A stretch of 64,000 nucleotides of DNA from Dysosmobacter segnis (GTDB lineage: Bacteria > Bacillota > Clostridia > Oscillospirales > Oscillospiraceae): positions 102,040 through 166,039 of the forward strand of contig NZ_JACOQI010000007.1 in the NCBI RefSeq assembly GCF_014297285.1, read 5' to 3'. Made by a program: the position numbers and the translations under genes. Below are positions 41,169 through 48,792 of the stretch, piece by piece. The notes below the pieces were generated by a model that was not told where the DNA came from, made no database searches, and saw nothing but the letters and a program-made list of their open reading frames with translations. Position 1 is the stretch's first letter. Every line of letters starts with the position of its first letter.

Positions 41169-42011
41169 TCAGACAAGGAACACCGCTTCATCCTCCCGCT
41201 TGGTCTCCGCCTGCTGCCGCAGCTGCGGAGCCACGGGAAATTTCTTCGCGATCTGGGCCTCATAGGCCCTCTTTAACTCCAGCAATTCCGCCTCATCCAG
41301 TCTCCCAACGGCCTTGGTGAAGATTTTTCCATCCAGATGCCCGTCCGCCAGCATAGCAAGACGCACCACCTCCCGGCGCAGCCCAGTCAGATACCGCTGA
41401 CCCAGCTCTGCCTGCTTGCGCAGCGTCCGCAGCTCTGTCCCCTCGGAGCCGAACCGCTTCACCACCCCGGCCCTGGGCTGGGCAGGCACCGCCACAAAGG
41501 ACCACTCATAGGCGTCCTTGGGATCCTTCAACTCCATAAAGCACAGCTTTTCGCCGTACATCTGACCCTTCACATGGCCGCAGGCGCCGTTTTCCGCGCC
41601 GCACACGGAGCACACGCTCCGTCCCATGCTGCATCCCACGCTGACCTCTTTCTTGATACCACCCTCGATCTCCGTGATAAGCTCCTGATTCTTTTCCGTC
41701 CGCATCAGGTAGGCCCATGCCTTCAGCCAGCAGTATTCGTCCCCCGCCGCCGTCACGGTGCCGGGCTCCCGTACCACCTCCGTCCGGTAAATCCGGGCCG
41801 TCTGACCCTTGGCTGACCACTGGTGGTCAAAGATCCCGCTCTTTCCCAAAAACAGCTCTCCCAGCCGTTCCAGATCCTCCGTGCCAAACCGCTCAAAATC
41901 CCGATCCACCTCGTTGTCGCACAGCCGCACGCTGAATGTATACACCTGATCCGCCGTCAGCTCCGCCTTGCTGAACCGGTTGATCTGATCCAGTTCTTCC
42001 TTTGTCAGCAT
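41169..42011 (-). CDS. Putative prohead protease/scaffold with Cys-rich insert (XkdF-like)
   Basis: A 280-aa protein in the protease position before the decoration and capsid genes. Candidate catalytic residues of the HK97 gp4-like fold: GIFDHQWSAKG (His) and IKKEVSVGCSMG (Ser). It carries a Cys/His cluster, CSVCGAENGACGH around residues 142-154, that could bind zinc. The second half has coiled-coil character (ELRTLRKQAELGQRYLTGLRREVVRLAM). The start at 42011 has AGGAGG upstream; the longer frame runs through the insertion described for 42012-42279. Catalytic status unproven. Confidence 0.65.
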   Translation of the reverse strand: MLTKEELDQINRFSKAELTADQVYTFSVRLCDNEVDRDFERFGTEDLERLGELFLGKSGIFDHQWSAKGQTARIYRTEVVREPGTVTAAGDEYCWLKAWAYLMRTEKNQELITEIEGGIKKEVSVGCSMGRSVCSVCGAENGACGHVKGQMYGEKLCFMELKDPKDAYEWSFVAVPAQPRAGVVKRFGSEGTELRTLRKQAELGQRYLTGLRREVVRLAMLADGHLDGKIFTKAVGRLDEAELLELKRAYEAQIAKKFPVAPQLRQQAETKREDEAVFLV

Positions 42012-42067
42012 CCGTTTCCTCCTGTCACGCTTTTTTCGCGGCCCCTGCCGCCCTGTCCTCAATTTTA

Positions 42068-42132
42068 CCTTCCGCCGCGTCATTCTCGATTCGCAGCTTC
42101 CTCGCCTGCTCCCGGTACAGCTCCGCCTTGGC
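42068..42132. repeat. 65-base direct repeat, copy A (orphan portal 3' end)
   Basis: Identical to 42290-42354 at 64 of 65 positions. It encodes, on the minus strand, AKAELYREQARKLRIENDAAEG, the C-terminal residues of the portal, continuing as KIEDRAAGAAKKA and a stop, but it has no start and is not connected to a gene. It looks like the original portal end left behind after an insertion. Confidence 0.9.
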
Positions 42133-42289
42133 ACCCCCCACAAAAGCGCCGCTTTTGCGGGGACCCCTTCATTTCACTCAAATCGTCAGACAAGGTCCGC
42201 CGATTTCAAGGTTTTGCTCCGCAAAACCCTTGGCGCGGCAACGCCGCGGCTCGCTTACGCTCGCAGAAGCCAAGGCACGTCACTTAGTT
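42133..42289. mobile_element. 157-base palindromic insertion between portal repeats
   Basis: Between the two 65-base copies lies a GC-rich segment containing at least three hairpins: CCCCGCAAAAGCGG with GCTTTTGTGGGG-type arms, GGTTTTGCGGAGCAAAACC, and GCGAGCGTAAGCGAGC/GCGGCG-rich stems. It has no ORF and resembles a small palindromic repeat (MITE- or REP-like) insertion. It gives the portal the new end GTK-stop. Confidence 0.55.
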
Positions 42290-43434
42290 CCTTCCGCCGC
42301 GTCATTCTCGATTCGCAGCTTCCTCGCCTGCTCCCGGTACAGTTCCGCCTTGGCTTCCTCTACCTCATCCTGCAAGTTGATATCCTCCCAGTCCACCCGG
42401 AACGCCGCCGTCTCTCCCTGCATCCGCAGCCACATCCGGCAGATCTGCTCCACCACCGGTGTCAGCGTCCGTCGAATAGCGGTGATCTCTGTGGTGAGCA
42501 TGTCCGCCTGCTGGGCGCTCATCCGCTCCGTGGAGTTCCAGTTCAGCCCCAGCATAAAGGGCGGAATGGAGGTCTTCGCCACGATCTGCTCCAACACCTG
42601 CCGCACCGGCACCTGACTGTCCAGAATGGGCGCGTCGCCGCCGATGACCTTGATATCCACATCTCCCACCGCCACGAAGTCCCGGACACTGCCGCTTCTG
42701 GTATCCTGCATAGCCCGGCTCCACTCGCTGGCAAGAAGCTGCCCCCGTTCCGCGGCATTGCCGTCGCCGTCCCGGCAGGTCACGGCAAACCGCATATTGC
42801 CGCACCGTTCCCAGTTGACCCCCACCGTGTTGTAGATCTTCATCAGAATATCCGCCATAAACGGCAATCCCCGCAGCAGCGACACGCCGTAGGGGTGCTC
42901 GGCTTCCGGATGCAGCGGAGTGAACAGCAGCAGCTCCTGATACGGCAGCGCTGCCATCCGCCCCCGCTCATCCGGCCCGAAAATCTGAAAATCCAGCGGG
43001 CTTTCTCCCTCTCTCAGCTCGATCCGGTCCATCCGTCCGCACAGCAGCGCCGCCAGATCCCGGTTTCCCGCCGCAGGCACCATCTCGCCTACGGCGCCGC
43101 CGCAGATCAGCAGCGATTCCAGGTACTGCTCCAAAAAGGCGTTGATACCGTACTGTCCCCGCCCCGCCGGGACCCGCTCTAAAAAGTCCCGCAGCCGCTT
43201 TTCTGTCTCCGGATCCTCACAGAACACCAGCGCACCGCCGCTGAGGCGGATCAGCTTGCACACGGCGGCGTCCACCACCGGTACAGCCTCCCGCACCGCC
43301 TGATACAGCCGCAGCTCTCCGCCGCGCTGAGGCGTAAAGCTCCGCAGCCCCGCATAGGGATGCCGCTCCCGGTCCCGCAGCTGCATAGTCTGGGCCGTTG
43401 CCGCTTCATCGCCTCTCCTTTTCCAAAAATTCAA
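42280..43434 (-). CDS. Phage portal protein (XkdE-like)
   Basis: A 384-aa portal subunit with the family core: AVCKLIRLSGGALVFCEDPE, LQYLESLLICGGAVGEMVPAA, RMDRIELREGESPLDFQIFGPDERG, KIYNTVGVNWERCGNMRFAVTCRDGDG, SIPPFMLGLNWNSTERMSAQQADMLTTEITAIRRTLTPVVEQICR. The portal dodecamer is the DNA gate. No ATG gives a good start; TTG at 43434 follows GGGAGGAG by 8 bases and is preferred over the ATG at 43482. The C-terminus is altered by a small insertion. Confidence 0.88.
   Translation of the reverse strand: MNFWKRRGDEAATAQTMQLRDRERHPYAGLRSFTPQRGGELRLYQAVREAVPVVDAAVCKLIRLSGGALVFCEDPETEKRLRDFLERVPAGRGQYGINAFLEQYLESLLICGGAVGEMVPAAGNRDLAALLCGRMDRIELREGESPLDFQIFGPDERGRMAALPYQELLLFTPLHPEAEHPYGVSLLRGLPFMADILMKIYNTVGVNWERCGNMRFAVTCRDGDGNAAERGQLLASEWSRAMQDTRSGSVRDFVAVGDVDIKVIGGDAPILDSQVPVRQVLEQIVAKTSIPPFMLGLNWNSTERMSAQQADMLTTEITAIRRTLTPVVEQICRMWLRMQGETAAFRVDWEDINLQDEVEEAKAELYREQARKLRIENDAAEGTK
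42290..42354. repeat. 65-base direct repeat, copy B (inside the portal gene)
   Basis: This copy is the coding 3' part of the portal gene. One mismatch (T at 42343, C at the matching 42121) separates it from copy A, which lies 222 bases to the left. The near-perfect identity shows that the duplication is recent. Confidence 0.9.
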
Positions 43435-43545
43435 ACGAACCTCTCCTCCCTTCGGAAATCGGTCTCCTACTCTCCCGTCCACACCCGCTTTTGGTGTACA
43501 GTCCCGTACAACATTTTATATATTTCCTAACGGTATCTGCCCCTC

Positions 43546-43609
43546 GCCACGCTGACTGCCGCAAATCCGCCCTTTTCCCCGCCTGACAGATCCATGGCAA
43601 AGTACCGCA
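43546..43609 (-). pseudogene. Remnant of a second terminase C-terminus
   Basis: On the minus strand the stretch EMRYFAMDLSGGEKGGFAAVSVARG (then RYR-stop) aligns with the terminase C-terminus EMRYFAMDLMGERSGGFAVTSVRRQA: the first nine residues are identical and the rest similar. There is no start codon or upstream coding sequence, so it is a fragment of a paralogous or recombined terminase end. It lies between portal and terminase. Confidence 0.8.
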
Positions 43610-43640
43610 TCTCCACCGTTGGGCCAACCGGCTCCCAGCC

Positions 43641-43745
43641 ACTTCGTGTCTGCCAGCCGGGGCCCTGCCTCGACACCGCCTCGCTTCTTCCGCCCCCGGC
43701 GGCGCTTCGGCGCTGTCCATGGCATGCCGTGTATTAAAATCGGAA
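43641..43745. other. GC-rich non-coding segment between terminase and its remnant
   Basis: About 105 bases with several short inverted repeats (GGCGCTTCGGCGC, CCGGCTGGCAGACACGAAGTGGCTGGGAGCCGG on the minus strand). No ORF with a ribosome binding site is seen. By analogy with the portal insertion it may be a small repeat element. Flanking 43435-43545 holds only a 15-codon frame, MLYGTVHQKRVWTGE, without clear meaning. Confidence 0.5.
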
Positions 43746-43750
43746 CACGA

Positions 43751-44998
43751 TCATGCCTGCCGTCTCACGCTGGTCACAGCGAACCCCCCGCTCCGCTCCC
43801 CCATCAGATCCATGGCAAAATACCGCATCTCATCCATAGCATGATCGTGTTCCTTGCGGGGGGCGTCTCTTCCGGTCCGCTCGTCCCAGCAGTACAGCGC
43901 CATCTCCCGCAGACAGTCCCGGCAGGTATCACACAGTACGATCCGCCTCTGCCTCAGCAGATCCGCCGTCACCCGGATGCCGTCGGCCACATCGTTGTTG
44001 GCCTTCTTTACCCGCCAGCCCCGCTGCCGCAGGGTCTCGATGAAGCTGGCCGCCGACGGGTCCACGATCACCCGCTGGATCTCCCGCCCTGCCGCCAGCC
44101 GCTCCAGCATATCCGCGTACTCCGCGTCGGTTTTCTGCTGTCCCTCCCGGCGGGAATCGTAATAGACCTCCTCTACCCGGTACCAAACGCCGTCCCGTTC
44201 CCCCCAAAGACCCATGGACAGCGGATTCACCGTCCCGTAATCCACGGATACCCGCCACCGGCTGAAGGCCCCCTCCGGCGCCGGTGCCGCATCTCTGGCT
44301 GGGTCGAAAAAGTCATACACCAGACCCTGAGCCGCCGCCCATTCTCCCTGCACGAACCGTCGGTAAAACACGCCCGTATACAGCCGCTCATACCGCTGCC
44401 GGATCTCCGGCGACAGGCCGGGATTATCCGCCATCGTAAAGTGCAGCCGCAGCGCCCCCCGGCTCTCCGCCTTCTCGATCCACTCCTTGTAAAACCAGTG
44501 TTCCGGCCCCTCCGGATTGCAATTGAACCACAGCTTGCTGCCCCGGACGCTGCACCGGGCCACCGCCTGCTCTACAAAGGACCGTGGCATCAGTGCCGCC
44601 TCGTCCAACAGCAGTCCCGCCAATGTGCTCCCTTGGATCAGCGCCGCGCTGGACTCGTCTTTCCCGCCAAACAGCAGAAATTGATTCCGTTGCCCGCCAA
44701 ACTCCACCATCAGGGAATTGGCGCTCCTGTTTTCACGCACGATCATACCGATCCGCCGCAGGCAGGGGACCAGTTCCGTCAGCAGATTCCGCCGCAGTGC
44801 TCCCACCGTCTTGCCGCACAAGGCAAACTGCCGTCCGTCAAAACAACTCTGGGCCCACAGAAAAAAGGACAGTCCCATGCAAAACGTCTTTCCGCTGCGG
44901 ACTGCCCCATCGCAGATGATGGCCTGCCAACGGTTCTGCCTCCACCAGGTCAGCACCTGCCTTTGCTTGCGGGAAAACCGGATCATATCATTTCTCAT
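43751..44998 (-). CDS. Phage terminase large subunit (XtmB-like)
   Basis: A 415-aa packaging motor. Walker A is GAVRSGKT (31-38), Walker B is GLLLDEAA, motif C is FNCNP, and the nuclease part shows SVDYGTVNPLSMG and VIVDPSAASF (candidate metal-binding aspartates) plus DHAMDEMRYFAMDL at the end. The start at 44998 (MRNDMIRFSRKQRQ) has a GGGAGAC site and overlaps the small subunit gene by 11 bases; the longer frame is a shadow. PBSX-type terminase feeds headful DNA packaging. Confidence 0.9.
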   Translation of the reverse strand: MRNDMIRFSRKQRQVLTWWRQNRWQAIICDGAVRSGKTFCMGLSFFLWAQSCFDGRQFALCGKTVGALRRNLLTELVPCLRRIGMIVRENRSANSLMVEFGGQRNQFLLFGGKDESSAALIQGSTLAGLLLDEAALMPRSFVEQAVARCSVRGSKLWFNCNPEGPEHWFYKEWIEKAESRGALRLHFTMADNPGLSPEIRQRYERLYTGVFYRRFVQGEWAAAQGLVYDFFDPARDAAPAPEGAFSRWRVSVDYGTVNPLSMGLWGERDGVWYRVEEVYYDSRREGQQKTDAEYADMLERLAAGREIQRVIVDPSAASFIETLRQRGWRVKKANNDVADGIRVTADLLRQRRIVLCDTCRDCLREMALYCWDERTGRDAPRKEHDHAMDEMRYFAMDLMGERSGGFAVTSVRRQA

Positions 44999-45446
44999 TC
45001 CAGTCTCCCGTTTCCCCCGGCAGCGCCGCCAGCGCCTGAAGCAGCGGATCCGCCTGCTGGGGTTCACTGGCCTCCAACAGTTTCCACAGCGTCTCTAACG
45101 CCCGGACCCGGTCCACCAGCTTGACCTCTACGCCCTTTTCTGTTACCCTTAGTTCAGACACAGCCGACAGCTCCAAGCCCTCCGGCTCCGTCTCTCCCCG
45201 GCGCAGCGCCAGTGTCACCGCATCATCCACCCGGCCAAAGGCCAGCCGTGCCAGCTGCCGCAGTACATCCTCCCGCTTCAGCTGCGCCGCCGCATCGCAG
45301 CGCATCCGTTCCAGCTTCTGTTGGGTCCCTTTCTGCCCCAGCATGGCGTAGCCGTCCCGTCTGCCGATTTCTGCGGCAGCCTGCTCCGGATCCATGGTCC
45401 GCAGATAGGCCCTGCAAAAGCGGCCATCCTCCTGTTTCTTCTCCAA
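44988..45446 (-). CDS. Phage terminase small subunit
   Basis: A helical DNA-recognition protein of about 152 aa. From TTG at 45446 it reads LEKKQEDGRFCRAYLRTMDPEQAAAEIGRRDGYAMLGQKGTQQKLERMRCDAAAQLKREDVLRQLARLAFGRVDDAVTLALRRGETE, which has the small-terminase helix-turn-helix pattern (FCRAYL-PEQAAAEIG, then the repeat of a second helix). TTG is preceded by GGGGGG. A GTG at 45539 with a GGGAGG site gives a 31-residue longer protein, which is possible. Upstream lies a divergent gap to the kinase gene. Confidence 0.8.
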   Translation of the reverse strand: MEKKQEDGRFCRAYLRTMDPEQAAAEIGRRDGYAMLGQKGTQQKLERMRCDAAAQLKREDVLRQLARLAFGRVDDAVTLALRRGETEPEGLELSAVSELRVTEKGVEVKLVDRVRALETLWKLLEASEPQQADPLLQALAALPGETGDWNEK

Positions 45447-45590
45447 AGCCGTCCCCCCATTCCATCCCTCCGGCAGATTTTCAGAAAAAGTGCATCTCTC
45501 TGTGCAACGTCTTTTCAAGACGCAGCCGAAGCTCTGCACGTTTTCTCTTTCCTCCCATTTAATTTTTAGCAACAATTTAACGATCCGTCT

Positions 45591-45599
45591 GCTATACTG
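45591..45599 (+). promoter_or_regulatory. Extended -10 promoter of the two-component genes
   Basis: TGCTATACT on the plus strand matches an extended -10 (TGn-TATACT), about 20 bases before the ATG and just before the AAGGAGG site. No good -35 was found. Confidence 0.5.
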
Positions 45600-45620
45600 A
45601 AACCAGCAAGGAGGCTTCCT

Positions 45621-46748
45621 ATGTCTCATCCCAATTCCAAATCCAAGACCAACCTGGCCACCCTATTCCCCTTCTCCATGCGGGACCTCATTGTCACCGC
45701 GCTGATCCTCTTTGTGGCCGTGGCCTTCTGTATCCTACTGCAGAGGCTGGACCCCAGCGCTGGCTTCGCCACGCCGGTTTTTGTGCTGACTGTGCTGCTG
45801 ACCTCCCGCCTGACCACCGGCTATTTCTGGGGTCTTTTCTCTGCGGTGCTGGGCGTCATCGCCGTCAACTTTTTCTTCACCTTTCCCTATTGGGCCTTCA
45901 ACCTGACCATCACCGGCTACCCCCTGTCCTTCCTGACCTTTCTCAGTGTTTCCGTCATCACCTCCGCTCTGACCACCAAAACCCGCCAGTTGGACAAGCT
46001 ACGAATGGAAAATGAAAAGATCCGGATGCGGGCCGACCTGCTCCGCTCCGTATCCCATGATATCCGCACCCCCCTGACCTCCATCATCGGCTCCACCTCC
46101 GCCGTGCTGGACAATCCCGACCTCTCCCAAGAGGATCGCCGTTCCCTGCTGGAGGATGTGAAGCAGGAGGCCCAGTGGCTGATCCGCACCGTGGAAAATC
46201 TCCTTTCCATCACCCGCATCGGCAGTGACCGGACAGAGCTGAATAAGCAATTAGAGCCGGTAGAGGAGGTTTTGGCGGAAGCCGTTCAAAAGGCCCGCAA
46301 GCGGCTTCCTGACATCAAATTCTCTGTGGAGGTCCCGGCGGAGCTGCTCATGGTCCCTATGGACCCCATCCTCATCGAGCAGGTCCTCTCCAACCTGATT
46401 GAAAACGCTGTCATCCACGGCCAAACCACCACCGCCATCCATCTCAGGGCGGAAAAAACGGAGGATAACTTCGCCGCCTTCTCCGTTCGAGACAACGGTC
46501 AGGGCATCTCCCCGGCCCTCCTGCCCCACTTATTCGATTATTCTATCCGCCATGCCTCTCCCCCCACGGGAGATGGCAAGCGGAACATGGGCCTGGGGCT
46601 TTCGGTGTGCAGCGCCGTGGTCAAGGCCCACGGCGGGCGTCTCACCGCCCATAACCACCCGGATGGTGCGGAATTTATCTTCTGCCTGCCCATGCCCCCC
46701 GCCGATCCCGCTATTTCCACTGATTTATCCGAGGAGGAAACCCTATGA
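45621..46748 (+). CDS. KdpD-like sensor histidine kinase (short form)
   Basis: A 375-aa kinase: DUF4118 membrane domain (four hydrophobic segments in residues 20-120), dimerisation domain with His146 (SHDIRTPLTS), N box LIENAVIH (around 260), G1 DNGQGIS and G2 NMGLGLSVC. It resembles the C-terminal half of KdpD but lacks the large N-terminal KdpD/Usp cytoplasmic domains. It overlaps the response regulator by 4 bases (ATGA). No kdpFABC or trk genes are nearby in the window, so the target is open (K+ is the family precedent). Confidence 0.88.
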   Translation: MSHPNSKSKTNLATLFPFSMRDLIVTALILFVAVAFCILLQRLDPSAGFATPVFVLTVLLTSRLTTGYFWGLFSAVLGVIAVNFFFTFPYWAFNLTITGYPLSFLTFLSVSVITSALTTKTRQLDKLRMENEKIRMRADLLRSVSHDIRTPLTSIIGSTSAVLDNPDLSQEDRRSLLEDVKQEAQWLIRTVENLLSITRIGSDRTELNKQLEPVEEVLAEAVQKARKRLPDIKFSVEVPAELLMVPMDPILIEQVLSNLIENAVIHGQTTTAIHLRAEKTEDNFAAFSVRDNGQGISPALLPHLFDYSIRHASPPTGDGKRNMGLGLSVCSAVVKAHGGRLTAHNHPDGAEFIFCLPMPPADPAISTDLSEEETL

Positions 46749-47455
46749 ACATCCGTGAAAAGATTTTGGTCATTGAGGACGAAAAGAGCATCGCCCGCTT
46801 TATCTCCACCATTCTCACCGCCAATGGCTACGAGGCTATGCGGGCCGCCAGCGGAGCCGAGGCCATGTCCATGATCTCCTCCCACTGCCCGGATCTGGTA
46901 ATTCTGGATCTGGGCCTGCCGGATATGGACGGTCTGGACATTCTGCGCCAGCTCCGCAGCTGGTCCACCCTGCCGGTGGTGGTGGTCTCCGCCCGCTCCC
47001 ACGAGCAGGACAAGGTCTCCGCTTTGGATTTGGGGGCCGATGACTATCTCACCAAGCCCTTTGGCACCGATGAGCTGCTGGCCCGTGTGCGGACGGCCAT
47101 CCGCCACACCCGCACCGCCACCGGCAACAGTGAGATTGCCCAGCAGGGCACCTACACCGTAGGCGACCTCACCATCGACTACAACAAGCATCAGGTTCTC
47201 GTCCGGGGTGAAAACGCCAAGCTGACCCTCAGCGAATTCCGGATCGTCGCTCTGTTAGGCAAGCACGCCGGCCGTGTGATGACCTATGATTCCATCATCA
47301 AGGAGCTGTGGGGGCCCCGGGCCAGCGGCGACAACCAGATCCTTCGGGTCAACATGGCCAACATCCGCCGGAAGATTGAGAAAAATCCTGCCGAACCGGA
47401 ATACCTTTTCACCGAAGTAGGTGTAGGCTACCGTATGGCAGAATCCGAAAACTGA
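46745..47455 (+). CDS. KdpE-like response regulator (OmpR/PhoB type)
   Basis: A 236-aa regulator. The receiver domain has acidic Glu11/Asp12 (VIEDEKSIA) and phospho-acceptor Asp55 (LVILDLGLPDMDG), the conserved Thr/Ser (VVSARS) and Lys (KPFGTDELLARVR). The C-terminal winged helix (LTLSEFRIVALLGKHAGRVMTYDSIIKELWG, QILRVNMANIRRKIEKNP) fits OmpR/PhoB. Best match KdpE. Translationally coupled to the kinase. A strong terminator follows. Confidence 0.92.
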   Translation: MNIREKILVIEDEKSIARFISTILTANGYEAMRAASGAEAMSMISSHCPDLVILDLGLPDMDGLDILRQLRSWSTLPVVVVSARSHEQDKVSALDLGADDYLTKPFGTDELLARVRTAIRHTRTATGNSEIAQQGTYTVGDLTIDYNKHQVLVRGENAKLTLSEFRIVALLGKHAGRVMTYDSIIKELWGPRASGDNQILRVNMANIRRKIEKNPAEPEYLFTEVGVGYRMAESEN

Positions 47456-47465
47456 CGTACATAAA

Positions 47466-47507
47466 CAGCTCCTCCGCCAAAAGGCGGAGGAGTTGTTCTG
47501 TCTTTTG
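47466..47507 (+). terminator. Terminator after the response regulator
   Basis: CAGCTCCTCCGCC/GGCGGAGGAGTTG, a GC-rich stem with an AAAA loop and then TTCTGTCTTTT, beginning 11 bases after the stop codon. Confidence 0.75.
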
Positions 47508-47621
47508 AAGATGTCCCGCGAGACGACCTCCAATTCCGCGTTTTCAGAATGACCGGCCCGTCTCCCGCATACAGTTGCAGTGCACCCATTTCTCAAAATC
47601 AATGCTTGGGAGTGTCGAACG

Positions 47622-48206
47622 ATGGCAATGTCTTATATCTGGTCCGGTCTGGTAATCCTCTCCTTCCTTTGGGGCTTTTTTCACGGGAACCTCAGCGCCG
47701 TGGCCGCCGCCGCGCTGGACGGTGCCCAGTCCGCTCTGGAGCTGAGCCTTTCTATGGCCGGCATCCTCTGCCTTTGGAGCGGCGTCATGGAGATTCTGAA
47801 TGTCTGCGGTCTGTCCCGCCGCATCGCCGCGCTGTTCCGTCCGCTGCTGCGCCGCCTGCTGCCCAACGCCAGCCGGGACGAGGAAACGCTGGCGGCAGTC
47901 TCCGCCAATGTCTCCGCGAACCTTCTGGGCCTTGGCAACGCCGCCACGCCGCTGGGCATCCAAGCCGCCCGGCGGATGGCCCGAAACTGCGGCGGCACTG
48001 CCAGTGACGAGCTGTGCCTGCTGGTGGTGCTCAACACCGCCTCCATCCAGCTTCTGCCCACCACCGTGGCCTCCGTCCGGGCTGCCTTCGGCAGTGCCGC
48101 CCCCTTCGACATTCTGCCCGCCGTCTGGATCAGTTCTCTCGCCTCTGTCACGGTGGGCCTGCTCACCGCCCGCCTTCTCTCCCGCCGGAAAGGAGGCCCT
48201 GCATGA
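47622..48206 (+). CDS. spmA: Spore maturation protein A-like (nucleoside recognition domain)
   Basis: A 194-aa membrane protein of the nucleoside recognition/Spm family, affecting spore core dehydration in Bacillus. Motifs: IWSGLVILSFLWGFFHGN, LSLSMAGILCLWSGVMEI, ANLLGLGNAATPLGIQAA and the last segment VWISSLASVTVGLLTARLL. The ATG at 47622 (MAMSYIWSG) is favoured over a start 14 codons earlier; a GGAG lies about 10 bases upstream. It overlaps spmB by 4 bases. Confidence 0.85.
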   Translation: MAMSYIWSGLVILSFLWGFFHGNLSAVAAAALDGAQSALELSLSMAGILCLWSGVMEILNVCGLSRRIAALFRPLLRRLLPNASRDEETLAAVSANVSANLLGLGNAATPLGIQAARRMARNCGGTASDELCLLVVLNTASIQLLPTTVASVRAAFGSAAPFDILPAVWISSLASVTVGLLTARLLSRRKGGPA

Positions 48207-48724
48207 ACCCCTCTGACCTCATCATCCCCCTGCTGCTGGCGGGAGCCGCCGCCTGCGGCACCGGGCGCCGGGTCAACGTCTACGCCGCCCTGACCCGCGG
48301 CGCGGAGGACGGTCTCACCGTCCTGCTCCACGTAATCCCCGCTCTGGTGGGCTTACTCACCGCCGTCAGTATGTTCCGGGCCTCCGGTGCCATGGATGCG
48401 CTGGCCCAGCTGTGCGCCCCGGTTCTGAACCTTCTGGGCATCCCGGCAGAGACCGTGCCGCTGATGCTGGTCCGCCCCGTATCCGGCAGCGGCGCACTGG
48501 CCGTTGCCAGCGATCTGATGGCCTCCCACGGGCCCGACAGCTACATCGGCCGGGTGGCCGCCGTCATGCTGGGCAGCACAGAAACCACCTTTTACACCAT
48601 CGCCGTCTACTTTGGCTCCGCTGGCATCGTCCGTACCCGCCACACCGTCCCGGCGGCGCTGGCGGCGGATCTCACCGGCTTTTTGACCGCCGTCCTCACC
48701 GTGCGGCTCCTGTTCGGTCCCTAA
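48203..48724 (+). CDS. spmB: Spore maturation protein B-like
   Basis: A 173-aa partner of SpmA, coupled by an ATGA overlap with an AAAGGAGG site upstream. Features: IIPLLLAGAAACGTGRRVNVYAALTRGAEDGL, IPALVGLLTAVSMFRASGAMDAL, VRPVSGSGALAVASDLMASHGPDSYIGRVAAVMLGSTETTFYTIAVYFGSAGI. The latter is the SpmB signature. Suggests the organism sporulates or derives from a sporeformer. Convergent to the next gene, with a shared terminator. Confidence 0.88.
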   Translation: MNPSDLIIPLLLAGAAACGTGRRVNVYAALTRGAEDGLTVLLHVIPALVGLLTAVSMFRASGAMDALAQLCAPVLNLLGIPAETVPLMLVRPVSGSGALAVASDLMASHGPDSYIGRVAAVMLGSTETTFYTIAVYFGSAGIVRTRHTVPAALAADLTGFLTAVLTVRLLFGP

Positions 48725-48741
48725 CATTTGCAAATTCACGC

Positions 48742-48775
48742 AAAAAAAGCACGGCAAAGCCGTGCTTTTTCGTTT
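48742..48775. terminator. Bidirectional terminator between spmB and the Zn-binding lipoprotein
   Basis: AAAAAAAGCACGGC/GCCGTGCTTTTT with an AAA loop. It lies 20 bases after the spmB stop and 18 before the stop of the convergent gene. Confidence 0.88.
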
Positions 48776-48792
48776 TCCTTATGCAGGTTTTC

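Noticed and set aside
39724..41265. 513-codon plus-strand frame opposite capsid and decoration genes
   Set aside because: Shadow; the minus-strand capsid has a family match and RBS.
43496..43543. 15-codon frame MLYGTVHQKRVWTGE between portal and terminase remnant
   Set aside because: An RBS-like sequence precedes it, but it is too short to support and overlaps recombined sequence.
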